IMG/VR virus record: IMGVR_UViG_3300042324_002009
Location: 17,709-81,708 of that record
Length of the DNA stretch: 64,000 bases
Direction: 5' to 3' (one strand)
Source of the DNA: a virus
Positions 28,501 to 38,231 of this stretch are shown here, one piece after another. The notes beneath the pieces were generated by a model. It was not told the DNA's origin. It saw only the letters and a list, made by a program, of their open reading frames with translations, and ran no database searches. The stretch's first letter is position 1. Each line of letters opens with the position of its first letter. Made by a program: the position numbers and the translations under genes.

Positions 28501-31413
28501 TTATTATCTAAAAACGAATTTAGTAAACAATATGAAACTGTTTTTAAAGGTTCGCTATTTAGATTTTATGAATTATCTACTAGCCAAACACCAGTTTTAA
28601 ATTCAACCCGATTTGAAGATTACAAATTCACAGTATTACTAAAACCAATTAAAGAAGAACCAAATTTAGTTAAACAGCCAGTTAAATATAGAGTAATTGA
28701 AAACACCAATTCCAAATCAATAACCGTATTAATTGAATTAGCGCTAGGATATAAGTCACAACTTAATAATTCAATATTTTTAGAAGGTTGGATTAACGGA
28801 AGTGAAAGTGCAATTAGTCAATCTACTTTATTTAGCGGTTCGCTTAAATCAGAACCACTTACTTATAATATTGACGTAGATAGCACGGCAATTTCTTTAG
28901 CCACTTACCAAAATCAAATCTCTGGGCTTTCACTAGTTCCAGGATTAGAATTAGGTCAAACTATTCATATTACATATATTGAACCTGTAACTAATCGTAC
29001 CCTATCAACCATTATTGCAACGCCTGGGTCAGATGTATATAATGCAATTCAATTAGAAAAAATTGCGTCTGGAGATAAATTGGGACCTAGAGTATATGCA
29101 AAAGTTCAAAAAAATGCGTCAATGATTTTATCAACAGGTTCATATAGTTGCTCTACTATTACTGCCTATTTTGAAGATATTTGGGAAAATGGAAATCCTG
29201 ATTTACCAATAAGTTCTGGTCAAATTTATGAACAAACAAATTATGCACCAGTTATTCCAGGACCTCCTTCTGCCGCTGAGTTTAATTCAAGCACAACTAA
29301 TTTAATAATTAGCAATACCTCAATGACCGATCCAAGTAATCAGTACTTTAGTGATTCGATTGGATCTGATCAATCTTCAAAGCTTGATAAATTATTTAGC
29401 ACAGCAGCCCTTCCAAGATTTAGTTTAGCTACCAGAACCGGTGGGTATTATGAAATATTCTTTAATATAGTTTCACAAAATACTCCAGCTGACGCTAATA
29501 CTTATGATATTAATGTAGTACATTCATCTGGTATCCTTAGCTCAGCTCCAGGTTCGCCTGCGTATGAGGAGCCTTTAATATTTAAAGCGGACTGGTTTAT
29601 TCCAGAATATACTGATTCAAATTCTCTTGCCGCTGCTAATTTTACCGTTGAAAATTCGGTAGCATATTATGATTCAATGCTTGGTGATTATCGAATAGAA
29701 TTTAATGAAAACTCTGTGTCAAACCTAACTCACTCATTTTTATATTATGCAAAGAGTAAAAAATATAATAATAAAATAGATGCATATTCTACAATTAAAT
29801 TATCTAGAGGAGTTAATTTATCAAGTAGCGGAATTTATGTAAATTTATCACTGATACCTGAATATGCTGAAACCTTACCGCTAATTGGACTTGAATCTTA
29901 TGATACTTCAGCTGATTCTGAAATTAATCAAATTAGTACAGGTTTTGCACCATTGTATATTATTAAACCTGGAGAAAAAAGTATATTAGTACAAAGAGCT
30001 ATTGGCGCGCCATTAACAGTAGATGCCTTATCATCAAGCTCTTACAATGATGGAATTTCTGGAGCATTTCAAAATGTTATTAATTTTATTGGATTCGGCC
30101 CAGCCTTATCATTAGTTAATCCGTTACCTAATGCATTAGGCGATATTCCAAGTTTTACATATACTGAACAAAGTTTACCAAGCGGAATTACCTTAGATTG
30201 GATTGATAATGCAAATCAATTTCAAATATTTGGAGGTATTAATTATTTTCAAAAAGTATTTGAAAATTTATCATTTGCAAAATTCTTTCAATTACTTGAT
30301 AAAAACCAGGATGCAATAAGTTGGGAATCATATACTAATGGCATTCTAACTAATTATAAAACACTATCTATTGAAATACTTGATGCCGATACCATTAGTA
30401 AATCAACAGTTATTAGTATTACACCAGATCAAGTAACAGAAGGCCGTATTAATACAACCGCTGGTTATTCATTAACTGAACGACCTTCTAAACCGTATGA
30501 AGTTAACCGATATTCTGCAGAATATGAAATAATTACAAAACCAGTTGCCGGTTTTAAATATAATTTTTCAATAAATTCAAATAGCTTACCTGGAGCAAAT
30601 ATTTGTTTTAACCCAGAAGTTGATAATTTCTTTATTATTCCAGATTTTGAATATGTTAAATACTCAACACAAAATATTCTATCCCTTGAAAATAGTCAAA
30701 ATTATTCAGCCGTTTATCCATTAATTAATGAGACCCCAATTTCTCGTACAAACTTTAATAGTTTAGCATCAAGTTGGGATTATAATTATCATTTTGAATC
30801 ATTAAATAAGAGTGAATCGACTGGTGTTGCTGGCAGTAAAAGAGTTGTTGAAGACTATTCGTTTATTTCAAAATTAATAAATCTGCCAAATGAATTTTTA
30901 ATTGAAGATTTTACATCAATTGAACTTACTCAAAGCCTCTTCAATATCTCACAAGCTGCTGAAGCTGATATTGTATACGCTAATTATCCAGAACAAGTTA
31001 AATTTAAAATTAACACAGCCTCTTTAATTACTAAACACTTATCAAATAACGGATTACGTTCAGAATTCCAAAAGTTTTTTAAATATGAGGACGGTTCTCA
31101 AATTAGCCTAGACTCTGACTTTTTAGGAGAATTAACCTTTGAAGAGTTTCTTTCTCAATACTGCCTACTTAATTTAATTAAATTATATAGAGTAGACAAT
31201 TTTGAATTCTATGAATTGGATGATAGAACGATTCAGGGTAACTTAGTTGAATTTAATCAGGTCAGTTACAATTCACTTAATAACTTAGGTTATGACTTAA
31301 TCAAGAATATTAGAATAAATAATACCAAATCAAGAGTAGTAGAGGGTTCTATCCTATTAAAACCTAATACTGGAGTTAAATTGGTTCCAAAAATAAAAAT
31401 TAAATTCATTTAA
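25579..31413 (+). CDS. Giant virion protein of unknown function (GTG start)
   Basis: A 1944-residue protein that I do not recognise. It is rich in Ser, Asn, Tyr, Leu and Ile with little Cys and no long hydrophobic segment, consistent with an extended beta-rich tail or baseplate protein. The N-terminal 200 residues have alternating beta strands (RNVSFQLLRTNPKLTTNIKL, later LDKVLPEKFVIFKIPGASNY). The C-terminus ends with basic strands (GVKLVPKIKIKFI). The start is GTG at 25579: the leader AAAACTAAATA precedes it and no ATG gives a better N-terminus. Its last base is the first base of the next start codon (TAATG), implying coupled translation. Its length exceeds the T4 baseplate proteins, suggesting a large, complex tail tip. 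Confidence 0.72.
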   Translation: MIDQNLTYTRIAERNVSFQLLRTNPKLTTNIKLTVDSGGDLWLNSINANSQLSSQKYKRFAISETSNHEVNLYRFYDNGKTPTSISYQLGSTIGLNAIAKDLKDQYDFDLYTSGAKYLTDKQYSEKFTYFAPIYLDKVLPEKFVIFKIPGASNYTAGAGRELYNNGTGSTQKFATDLFTNAEVIKVFDLSESSKLGKYIHNISKNPMFTQNPLYVNYKDGGYSIYRGASISSGTYVELPELISSVLSRSLPLLKVEQFVTLGFERNNIVHPKILNLEFLFDDITANPYEFNRYFGVYCNDIDLETFEFDLAKMYELSLSENTADNDQTFSTNFTQSDDISFTLTNSTGVKLRGYGLSKNLSDIYYNRTSTNTLFFPYLKTKNNQIHLIKPLSWNQTDTLVDFQLDDNQFDLGLAFGPTDLITQETAELSKLDTKATILIQVFNTPQHLDKLRIYHPSGSMFSITDSGGKYDELVFVSGYFVDNESYSLSYLSSGESVIYVNADKDLEQIAQAIVDIASDFKDSSITGIRMNNHAFIQTQSYGNTFGSLKVRSLEAVSILPKFKINDKVTGDLVFADGGFLNRPHPIIALGNATKLANQLDNIVVKTNQNWSKISRICNLADPIKTGLSLTDQLTAITDFKTKASIQLVDNETIRFDHGKIEIRKNFKPSIGVLSIFETMDFNFSTYTSDYSRNLLLDIYKDFFIPENTLLLDFTKYTYQLVGDGTVNINGIDYSDSATLIWQNTSTISKYNVRSNGPSGKPILIYGLKLPASSSTSSNRLDIPYFDESQDALNYIGPFSIKADHVAIDPTLPTYSYRDKFLQSNLSSEYHAYLENYTTDFAIDGRVIPYITKWGITDSTDVRDNSYRLNSDILFGKDNFGPSHRETSATPEKLTHEWFYIESDFGYTKDISLARNNFYYFDQPLIINELINSDTYFNNYFTYLPTIDGQYNSINNLEYSSTDNIQVGRPQYRYSLLSKNEFSKQYETVFKGSLFRFYELSTSQTPVLNSTRFEDYKFTVLLKPIKEEPNLVKQPVKYRVIENTNSKSITVLIELALGYKSQLNNSIFLEGWINGSESAISQSTLFSGSLKSEPLTYNIDVDSTAISLATYQNQISGLSLVPGLELGQTIHITYIEPVTNRTLSTIIATPGSDVYNAIQLEKIASGDKLGPRVYAKVQKNASMILSTGSYSCSTITAYFEDIWENGNPDLPISSGQIYEQTNYAPVIPGPPSAAEFNSSTTNLIISNTSMTDPSNQYFSDSIGSDQSSKLDKLFSTAALPRFSLATRTGGYYEIFFNIVSQNTPADANTYDINVVHSSGILSSAPGSPAYEEPLIFKADWFIPEYTDSNSLAAANFTVENSVAYYDSMLGDYRIEFNENSVSNLTHSFLYYAKSKKYNNKIDAYSTIKLSRGVNLSSSGIYVNLSLIPEYAETLPLIGLESYDTSADSEINQISTGFAPLYIIKPGEKSILVQRAIGAPLTVDALSSSSYNDGISGAFQNVINFIGFGPALSLVNPLPNALGDIPSFTYTEQSLPSGITLDWIDNANQFQIFGGINYFQKVFENLSFAKFFQLLDKNQDAISWESYTNGILTNYKTLSIEILDADTISKSTVISITPDQVTEGRINTTAGYSLTERPSKPYEVNRYSAEYEIITKPVAGFKYNFSINSNSLPGANICFNPEVDNFFIIPDFEYVKYSTQNILSLENSQNYSAVYPLINETPISRTNFNSLASSWDYNYHFESLNKSESTGVAGSKRVVEDYSFISKLINLPNEFLIEDFTSIELTQSLFNISQAAEADIVYANYPEQVKFKINTASLITKHLSNNGLRSEFQKFFKYEDGSQISLDSDFLGELTFEEFLSQYCLLNLIKLYRVDNFEFYELDDRTIQGNLVEFNQVSYNSLNNLGYDLIKNIRINNTKSRVVEGSILLKPNTGVKLVPKIKIKFI

Positions 31414-33941
31414 TGTCAGTAGTCATAAACCTTAAGGAAATATTCTCAACAGACAGTCAAATTGACGTCTCTAGTAAAGTAAATTTTAACTTTAATCAAC
31501 TAATTGCACTTGGTTTTGGTCAAATCGGGCTAACTGGTAACCCCGGTATACAAGGCCCAGCTGGCCCAATTGGTCCAGACGGAATTCAAGGTCCAATCGG
31601 CACTGTTATTTTTGGAGATACTCCAAGCTCAACCACTGCGCCAGCAAGTCCTCCAAGTGGAATGGTTACTGGCGATCTATTAATTACGTCAGACTCAATT
31701 ATCCGAAAAATAGTTTCAGGCACGGGCTGGGAAAAACTAACTGATTTTAATTCTCTAGTGGTAAGCGCCTTAGGTTCAAATGCTTCGCCATTTGTTAAAT
31801 TAACCGGAACCTCTAGAATAATTAAACCTAGAATTACATCAGGGTTGGATTTAACTAATGCTAGTAGCCCTGCCCCAAATTACCAAACTCCTGGATTGGG
31901 CACAAATAACCAAACAGTTCTCTATAATTTTAATGAACTTAATACAAGTTCAGTAATTATAAATGGGTCAGGTAATATTGTAATTAGCTCAAATGGTTCA
32001 AGTACAGTTTCATTTGATGCAACAAGTGGCGGTATTAATCTTACTACTAATTTAATTACCGGATTAAGTGTATCTGGCCACGGATTAGTTAATAAACAGT
32101 ATATTACATATTCAGCCGGAACTGGAACAGTAGTTGGCGGATTAACTAATTATTCAGGATACTATGTGCTATACGTTGATGACTACACTTTTAAATTATG
32201 CGATACTGAATTAGACGTTGATAATAATAACCCAAAAGACCTTACTAGTTATGGTACTGGAACTCAAACTATATTAACATATCCTTCAACTGCTGAAAAA
32301 ATATTTCCAGCAACTGCAAACTTATCACTGTATTCGGTATTTGGAAGCGCTGCTACTCAAGCAAAAGAATTTGCAAGTACAGCCAAAGGATACAGACATC
32401 AACTTGAATTAGGATCAGTTGATGCATTACCTACTGCATATAGCGGAATTGCCGGTACAACTTATGTAATTAGTCCAAGTTTCGAAAATTTAAAGGTCAA
32501 AAAATACCGAGTAGGTAGTTATAGCGGAAGTGAAGATTATCCTGGAACATATTATCTAAGAGCTGAATACGATCTATCCTCAGCTGGTGGAACTACAGCT
32601 GAATCATTTTCTCCAAGAAGAAATAGTGAGCAAATTTGGAAAATCAATAAGATTGCAACCACTCAAGCCTCAGGTCAAACCTTTGAGCTTAAATTAACCA
32701 ATTCAAATTTATTAGCAGTTAACGAAAGCGGTAGCGGAGTTAGCGTTGACGGTTTATTATTAAAGCGTGGAGTATTAGATGGAGGTGGAGGTTCTGGGTA
32801 TATTGGATTTGGATTTGACCCAAGCGATGCAACTAAAGCTAAACTCGATGCGTCCAGCGGAATTACTAAATTTTCATTTGATGGAGTCAAGCTTGAATTA
32901 AAAAACGGAACAGATTTTGCAACATTTGAAATAGATACAGCAATCTTTGATGGAGATCCGTGTTTATTAATTACTTCACCGTTTAATAAAGTTGAATCGG
33001 TTACTGGAGCATCATATGAAACAATTAGCAGTGTTAAAGTAGAAACAATCAGTGGTAGTAAAACTGAAACCATTGGCGGTAGTAAAACTGAAACTATTAC
33101 TGGTAATAAAAGTGTTACTTCTGCTGCTTCAACTCATACTGTTTCAACTGGTAATAACTATACAATCACAACAGTTAATGGAAATATCCAATTAACTTCA
33201 ACTGATTCTAGTAAATTTATTGCACTAAATAACGCAATTAAAGTACAAGCAAATCGTCTTGCACAAGGTCTACCTTTTCCAACCACTCAAGTTCCATCAG
33301 CTGATGCGAATACTCTTGATGATTATGAAGAAGGAACTTGGGGAGGAGCTGGTAATTCAAGTTTATTATATGTTAGCCGAACTTGGAACGTCGTATCAGG
33401 TATCCTTGGTTACCAAGACAGTGGCTGGCTTGATGTAACTAGCGAATATGTGTCAGGAACATCAAGTGCAATTGCTGAAAAATCTAATCAATATACTAAA
33501 ATTGGAAATCTAGTAACATTTACTGTAAACTATCTTGTCAATATTGAGTACATTTACTTAGCCACTGGCGCTGCGCCATTACCAATTGATATTGGCGGTG
33601 GAGGCGGTGGTGCCACTAGCACGTATGCTGGAGATTCCTTTGAAGCTCCATTAGGTATTAGATTGCCATTCCCTCCCAAAGCAAATTCCCCAATCAATGC
33701 GCGAGGGATTGTCTTAGGGGATTCTGCCGCCATTGGAAGTATTGAAGTAGCCCAAATTGGCGACGCTGATCCAGCCGGTTATCATATTGCTGCATTATCG
33801 TGGCTTGACGCTGATGGCCTTTCATCAGCGTTGAGTCCATATACTCCAGGGGCTGCAGTTTCAATAGGTCTAGGTGGGTCTCCAAGTCCAACTATTCAAC
33901 TTCAAATGGCAATCACCATTAGCTATTTTGCAGCCGATTAA
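31413..33941 (+). CDS. Tail-fibre/receptor-binding protein with short collagen-like stalk
   Basis: An 842-residue protein. Residues 39-63 are a short, proline-containing collagen-like run (GNPGIQGPAGPIGPDGIQGP), unlike the proline-free repeats of the later fibres. Residues 520-580 contain a repeated beta-helix-like motif (VETISGSKTETIGGSKTETI) followed by a THTV/YTIT ladder like the needle segments of phage spikes. The phrase ANTLDDYEEGTW near residue 631 is a signature I know from many phage tail-fibre and tailspike proteins, where it precedes the C-terminal domain. Residues 640-842 form that final domain, with a Gly-rich loop (DIGGGGGGATS). It ends tail-to-tail with the minus-strand gene, overlapping it over TTAA. 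Confidence 0.82.
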   Translation: MSVVINLKEIFSTDSQIDVSSKVNFNFNQLIALGFGQIGLTGNPGIQGPAGPIGPDGIQGPIGTVIFGDTPSSTTAPASPPSGMVTGDLLITSDSIIRKIVSGTGWEKLTDFNSLVVSALGSNASPFVKLTGTSRIIKPRITSGLDLTNASSPAPNYQTPGLGTNNQTVLYNFNELNTSSVIINGSGNIVISSNGSSTVSFDATSGGINLTTNLITGLSVSGHGLVNKQYITYSAGTGTVVGGLTNYSGYYVLYVDDYTFKLCDTELDVDNNNPKDLTSYGTGTQTILTYPSTAEKIFPATANLSLYSVFGSAATQAKEFASTAKGYRHQLELGSVDALPTAYSGIAGTTYVISPSFENLKVKKYRVGSYSGSEDYPGTYYLRAEYDLSSAGGTTAESFSPRRNSEQIWKINKIATTQASGQTFELKLTNSNLLAVNESGSGVSVDGLLLKRGVLDGGGGSGYIGFGFDPSDATKAKLDASSGITKFSFDGVKLELKNGTDFATFEIDTAIFDGDPCLLITSPFNKVESVTGASYETISSVKVETISGSKTETIGGSKTETITGNKSVTSAASTHTVSTGNNYTITTVNGNIQLTSTDSSKFIALNNAIKVQANRLAQGLPFPTTQVPSADANTLDDYEEGTWGGAGNSSLLYVSRTWNVVSGILGYQDSGWLDVTSEYVSGTSSAIAEKSNQYTKIGNLVTFTVNYLVNIEYIYLATGAAPLPIDIGGGGGGATSTYAGDSFEAPLGIRLPFPPKANSPINARGIVLGDSAAIGSIEVAQIGDADPAGYHIAALSWLDADGLSSALSPYTPGAAVSIGLGGSPSPTIQLQMAITISYFAAD

Positions 33942-34729
33942 ACTTTAAGTTTAAATGGAATCGGTTTCTTTTTTTCAAGTAGTCGATTACAGTCTAGTAA
34001 GACATTTGCATCAAAGCCGTGGCTTGGATTCATTATTTTATTTAGTAGAATAATATCTTTAGTTAAGGATATTCCATCAGATAAAACAACATGATCCGTG
34101 CCGGAAACTACAATAACATTTTTCTCAGGTTGAAAATCATTAAGCCCAGGTTTTTCAGTAAGCAATCTATCTCTAAATTCGCTATTCTTAAGCCCAGGTA
34201 AAGTCAACACAGCCTTTCGGCTAATTGAATAGCCTAAACTGCGATTACTTTTTGTATTTAAGGTATAAATTTCATAACGATCTAATTTAGTAGACTTACA
34301 AACAATATAGATCTTTTCCTGTTTATGGATATTTGTATTATTAAAATGAAAGTGCAAATTTTCAAGAACTGGAATCTGTTTTTCTAAATACTTTTGCATT
34401 ACCTCAGATAGGATTTTAGATCCCATTTTCATGATTGCCTTACCATTAGAGTCATCCGATTGGGCAAGTTGAGTTACCACATCCATTAAATGAGAGTGAG
34501 CCCTAACCACATTCAAATGTGAATCGTAGACTTTTTTATCTGCGATTATTGTATTAATATTTAGATAATGAAAAACAATTTCGTAAAAGTTTAGAAAGTC
34601 ATCCTGTAAATTAGTGAGATACTTTTTTTGTGCGTCTAGTAAGACGTACGTATAGTATTCAAGATCAACAAAGTTAGCCTGACATAGCCACATTGGGTCT
34701 AGTACAAGCTTCGGGTTTAGAGGTTTCAT
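33938..34729 (-). CDS. Lone minus-strand protein of unknown function inside the virion block
   Basis: A 263-residue protein that I do not recognise. The N-terminal half is helical (LVLDPMWLCQANFVDLEYYT; DAQKKYLTNLQDDFLNFYEI). The C-terminal half is mixed alpha/beta with YIVCKSTKLDRYEIYTLN and NVIVVSGTDHVVLSDGIS. No catalytic motif, signal peptide or membrane span is clear. It is the only minus-strand gene after 13.9 kb. It has its own late-box-like sequence (34750-34757), back-to-back with that of the next gene, and ends by overlapping the convergent fibre gene by 4 bases with no space for a terminator. An assembly factor or regulator is possible; the sequence does not decide. Confidence 0.72.
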   Translation of the reverse strand: MKPLNPKLVLDPMWLCQANFVDLEYYTYVLLDAQKKYLTNLQDDFLNFYEIVFHYLNINTIIADKKVYDSHLNVVRAHSHLMDVVTQLAQSDDSNGKAIMKMGSKILSEVMQKYLEKQIPVLENLHFHFNNTNIHKQEKIYIVCKSTKLDRYEIYTLNTKSNRSLGYSISRKAVLTLPGLKNSEFRDRLLTEKPGLNDFQPEKNVIVVSGTDHVVLSDGISLTKDIILLNKIMNPSHGFDANVLLDCNRLLEKKKPIPFKLKV

Positions 34730-34749
34730 TGATACCCCGATTTTATTAT

Positions 34750-34757
34750 TATTTATT
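34750..34757 (-). promoter_or_regulatory. Late-promoter-like box AATAAATA (minus strand)
   Basis: The minus strand reads AAAATAAATAA, 20 bases before the ATG at 34729. It is divergent from the box at 34782, only 24 bases away. Confidence 0.55.
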
Positions 34758-34781
34758 TTGGGTAAAGACGTAATACTCTGC

Positions 34782-34789
34782 GATAAATA
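34782..34789 (+). promoter_or_regulatory. Late-promoter-like box GATAAATA
   Basis: GATAAATAAC lies 17 bases before the ATG at 34807. The same GATAAATAAC string recurs at 42597. Confidence 0.6.
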
Positions 34790-34806
34790 ACAAAAAGATC
34801 AAATTA

Positions 34807-36870
34807 ATGCAAGTAATCGCTTACAAGATCATTCCGGAGCCAGATAAGAACTCGGTCACCTACAGTAAAAATTATAGAATTTTTTCTGCAGCTGAACCTA
34901 TCCCTGGGGCTGTGAAAATTGTAGGTTTTAGTGAATCCGTTGACCTGGGTTCGGCTTTGCCCCAATATTTGATTCGTAAGTTTAGATATTCATTTGATAT
35001 GGGCAATTGGTCACTATGGTATGAACTAGATCCAGCTGATTTAACTAATATTGAAGACTTGTTATTTAATGAAGCTGATGTATTTTTTGAAGTCAAATAT
35101 GAATATGACGATACTACCTATAATTCATTAGCTACTGCATTAACTGTTAATTTTGTAAAATTTAATATTCAAAGTACCAGTGTCTCTGAATCTTTATATA
35201 CTCCAACTGTGTATTGCTCATCTGAACGTTGCCCAGCAATTGTTGCTGAGCGCGAAGCCTCATTTAAACCATATGAAGTTGGAACTGCAATTGGAATTGC
35301 CAAAGAATTAAGTTATCAAACTACTAAAATCTTTGGGCATGAAGTTGTCTATTTTAAAACTGAACCAGACCGTACTGGCGGAGATTTTATATTTAAGGAA
35401 TGGACACTATTTGAAACAGTTGACCGTAAATGCGTAAAAGTTGTTGTACCCAATAATACTTTTCCAGATAATAAGCCCCAATTTACTGAATTTGGAATTG
35501 ATTTTGAAGTTCCGTTTGAAATTCATATTGACCATGTATACTTTCAGTCAATATTTGGACCAGGTACCCAACCTCGTAAAAGAGACTATATGTACTTTCC
35601 ATTAACTAATCGAATGTATGAAATTCAAGGTTCATATCTGTATCGTGGATTTATGATGGAGCCATTATATTGGAAAATACAGTTAACTAAATTTCATCCA
35701 AACATTGATATGTTAATGAAAGCTGGTGATCGTGTATTCCTAGACAATATTATTATTTCTAGTGATCAGCTTTTTGGTAAACAGGCAGAGGTTCAGAAAA
35801 AAGATGCTCTTGATAAACAGCAATATAAAACAATTTCCAATAGGTTTGATGAAACACGTAGATCGTTACATCCTGACTTAACTAACCGAATATTAGATCA
35901 CACATTTAATTATTCTCCATTAATTGAGTATTACTATGATATGAGCGGCGTAAAACAGGTGATTGCAAATTATACAATTGCATCAAACGGAAATTCGGAA
36001 GATCAATACTTAACCCCTGATGCTCCATATTCAGTTTATGCATATGAAGGTAGTAATATATTTAGTGCATGGCAACGTCGCCAGCTAAATACTGGAGATA
36101 CTAATATTGGGACGTCAAGCCAAGCTACTGTTAAAATGGACGGGCCTAAGGATTCATACACTGCTCTTGGTAAATATGTAGTAGTTGAAGGTTATAAAAA
36201 TTTGGCACTAAACCCAACCAAGCGCCAATCAATTACAGTTAATGCAGGTGGAGCTCTTCAATTTAAACAGTCAGAGCATGCGGTTGTATATAAAGCAGTT
36301 GCCTCAACTGATAATACTCCAAATATGACATTTAGTGCCTTAATTAAATTTAATAGGGGCACCCAGGATATCCGAATATTGGATGGATATGATAACTTAT
36401 TAAGTAAAGGATTAAGAGTAACCTGTTCACTCGTAGATAATAGTGGAATACCATATTCAACCTTCTACGTACAAATTAATGGTAGCTCTTATACTTTTAT
36501 TGTTGGTGATTTAGCCTATGATAAATGGTATTCATTAATTGTGCCAGTATCATCGCAATATGGACAATTACAACTTAACCTATATTCGTTTGGTCAAGAT
36601 CCAGCAAATATCAAGAATTTTAATAGTTTAGTTAGTGTATATACAGGATCAGCTAATCCTGGAAACTTTACATTTGTGACTGACCAAAATTGGGCACTAC
36701 CATCCGCAAATTATTCAATTGCAAATATCCGATTGTTTAATACAATGGTTCAGCCAGAAGATCATGAATTTATAGTAAGTCAATTATTCATACGAGACGA
36801 GTCTCTACTTGAACTAATTGATAATGCTCGACCTAGATTAAATGTACCATTTATTGCAATAAACAGTTAA
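34807..36870 (+). CDS. Virion protein with C-terminal lectin-like domain
   Basis: A 687-residue protein. Residues 1-110 are beta-rich. Residues 115-340 include Tyr/Phe-rich strands (DYMYFPLTNRMYEIQGSYLY). The last 200 residues look like a concanavalin/LamG-type jelly roll (MTFSALIKFNRGTQDIRILD, then YDKWYSLIVPVSSQYGQLQL, later YSIANIRLFNTMV), a fold that often binds carbohydrate; this is a pattern judgement, not a proven match. It is the first gene of a unit with its own late-box-like sequence, and the amidoligase-like gene follows after 8 bases. A tail or baseplate protein that touches the host surface is likely. Confidence 0.7.
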   Translation: MQVIAYKIIPEPDKNSVTYSKNYRIFSAAEPIPGAVKIVGFSESVDLGSALPQYLIRKFRYSFDMGNWSLWYELDPADLTNIEDLLFNEADVFFEVKYEYDDTTYNSLATALTVNFVKFNIQSTSVSESLYTPTVYCSSERCPAIVAEREASFKPYEVGTAIGIAKELSYQTTKIFGHEVVYFKTEPDRTGGDFIFKEWTLFETVDRKCVKVVVPNNTFPDNKPQFTEFGIDFEVPFEIHIDHVYFQSIFGPGTQPRKRDYMYFPLTNRMYEIQGSYLYRGFMMEPLYWKIQLTKFHPNIDMLMKAGDRVFLDNIIISSDQLFGKQAEVQKKDALDKQQYKTISNRFDETRRSLHPDLTNRILDHTFNYSPLIEYYYDMSGVKQVIANYTIASNGNSEDQYLTPDAPYSVYAYEGSNIFSAWQRRQLNTGDTNIGTSSQATVKMDGPKDSYTALGKYVVVEGYKNLALNPTKRQSITVNAGGALQFKQSEHAVVYKAVASTDNTPNMTFSALIKFNRGTQDIRILDGYDNLLSKGLRVTCSLVDNSGIPYSTFYVQINGSSYTFIVGDLAYDKWYSLIVPVSSQYGQLQLNLYSFGQDPANIKNFNSLVSVYTGSANPGNFTFVTDQNWALPSANYSIANIRLFNTMVQPEDHEFIVSQLFIRDESLLELIDNARPRLNVPFIAINS

Positions 36871-36878
36871 CAACACAT

Positions 36879-38231
36879 ATGTATAAAGATTTAACAAAAA
36901 GCCAGCTATTCGATAATGTAAAATTAGGATTTGAATTTGAATTCTTTTCTCCAATTTTACGTGCGGAATTAGCTGAGAAATTAACAACCATTTTAGGTAA
37001 AAAGGTAATTAGCACCAATGAGTATGGTTCAGATATTCCAGTAAGCTATGATACTTTTAAAATTGAACCTGATTTTTCAGGTGGATTTAAAATGAATGAG
37101 CTAATTACTGGCGTAATGCCGTATAATGAAGCAATTCACGTATTATATAAAGTCTTAAATTTCATTGATGAAAACGGCTTTACTACTGAAAGAACTGGAT
37201 TACACATAAACCTGTCATTAAATGAATTTGATCTTGGGCTAAATGAGCGTCTGCAAAATCTAAATGTATTTAAGTATATTCTAGGTCTTAACGAAGAGAA
37301 AATATTTGAATTATGGCCATCTGCTAAATCAAGAATTCAAAAAATTTATAAAAATTCAGTTAGCAATATTTACCCTAAAACTAAATTCTTGGCTGAGACC
37401 TCAATCGATTATGCCCGACCAAACAGTCCACTTGATTTTTTATATCCTCAATCAAAGTATTTTGGTTTAAATTTTGAAAAGTTAAATGAAGGCTATTTAG
37501 AAATTAGATATGCTGGTGGAATTGACTATCAATTAAAAAGAGCAAGCGCAACTGAATTAATTAATTATATTGCTGAATCTCTGTACAATACGCTTCAAGT
37601 AAATCACTCATATTCAATTGATGAACAAAAGAAAGTTTACGAAGTGATGAAAAAGCAGAGAGAAAATACTTTAGCTATTAAAACTTATGAAAATTTCAAA
37701 AAGAATTTTCCAGAAATAGAATTATTCATTGACTTAAGAGATGATCCGCGAATTATTGAATCTAATTATCTAAATCTTCGTGAAAAGCTATTTGACTTAA
37801 TCACTTTTGGCAAAATCAAAAAGGGCCAAGTAAATTATGATACTCAAAATAAAAGGGTTCAATTAAAAGAGTCTAAATTAGAAGAAGGCTTTGGAATTCA
37901 TGACATTGATATTATAAATTGCAAAATTGAAGCCGAAATTTCTAACTGTACTCTATATGGGTGCAAAGTTAGATCATCACATATCACTGAATGTAGAATC
38001 TTAACCAGCAATGATATTAGATATTGTCATTTAGATGATTGTTTATTTGAGAGAGGGTGTCATAACCGAATTGACTTAAGCTATATTAAGAGTTCGCCTG
38101 AAGCAATTATATATGCAGACTTAAATGAGTGTATTGTTAGATCAGGAATTATTGCACTTGATTCAAAAGTTGATAATAAAACCGAAATTCTGTCCGGTAG
38201 TGCAAAAGGCAGTAAAAATCAAATAAAATAA
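36879..38231 (+). CDS. Putative amidoligase fused to a beta-helix-like repeat domain
   Basis: A 450-residue protein. Residues 15-250 fit the amidoligase/carboxylate-amine ligase pattern of the glutamine-synthetase fold: LGFEFEFF (E19, E21), EPDFSGGFKMNELITG (63-78; D65, E74) and a helix leading to TGLHINLSL (H109), like the family's GxExE, D.S..G.E and GxHxH elements. YLEIRYAGG near 205 is a further conserved-looking strand. Such enzymes are predicted to join carboxylates to amines, for example to modify peptides. Residues 345-440 are a Cys/Ile/Arg-rich repeat (CKIEAEISNCTLYGCKVRSS, then HITECRIL) resembling pentapeptide or beta-helix rungs. It lies between virion genes, so it may modify a virion protein or cell-wall peptide (inference). 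Confidence 0.62.
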   Translation: MYKDLTKSQLFDNVKLGFEFEFFSPILRAELAEKLTTILGKKVISTNEYGSDIPVSYDTFKIEPDFSGGFKMNELITGVMPYNEAIHVLYKVLNFIDENGFTTERTGLHINLSLNEFDLGLNERLQNLNVFKYILGLNEEKIFELWPSAKSRIQKIYKNSVSNIYPKTKFLAETSIDYARPNSPLDFLYPQSKYFGLNFEKLNEGYLEIRYAGGIDYQLKRASATELINYIAESLYNTLQVNHSYSIDEQKKVYEVMKKQRENTLAIKTYENFKKNFPEIELFIDLRDDPRIIESNYLNLREKLFDLITFGKIKKGQVNYDTQNKRVQLKESKLEEGFGIHDIDIINCKIEAEISNCTLYGCKVRSSHITECRILTSNDIRYCHLDDCLFERGCHNRIDLSYIKSSPEAIIYADLNECIVRSGIIALDSKVDNKTEILSGSAKGSKNQIK

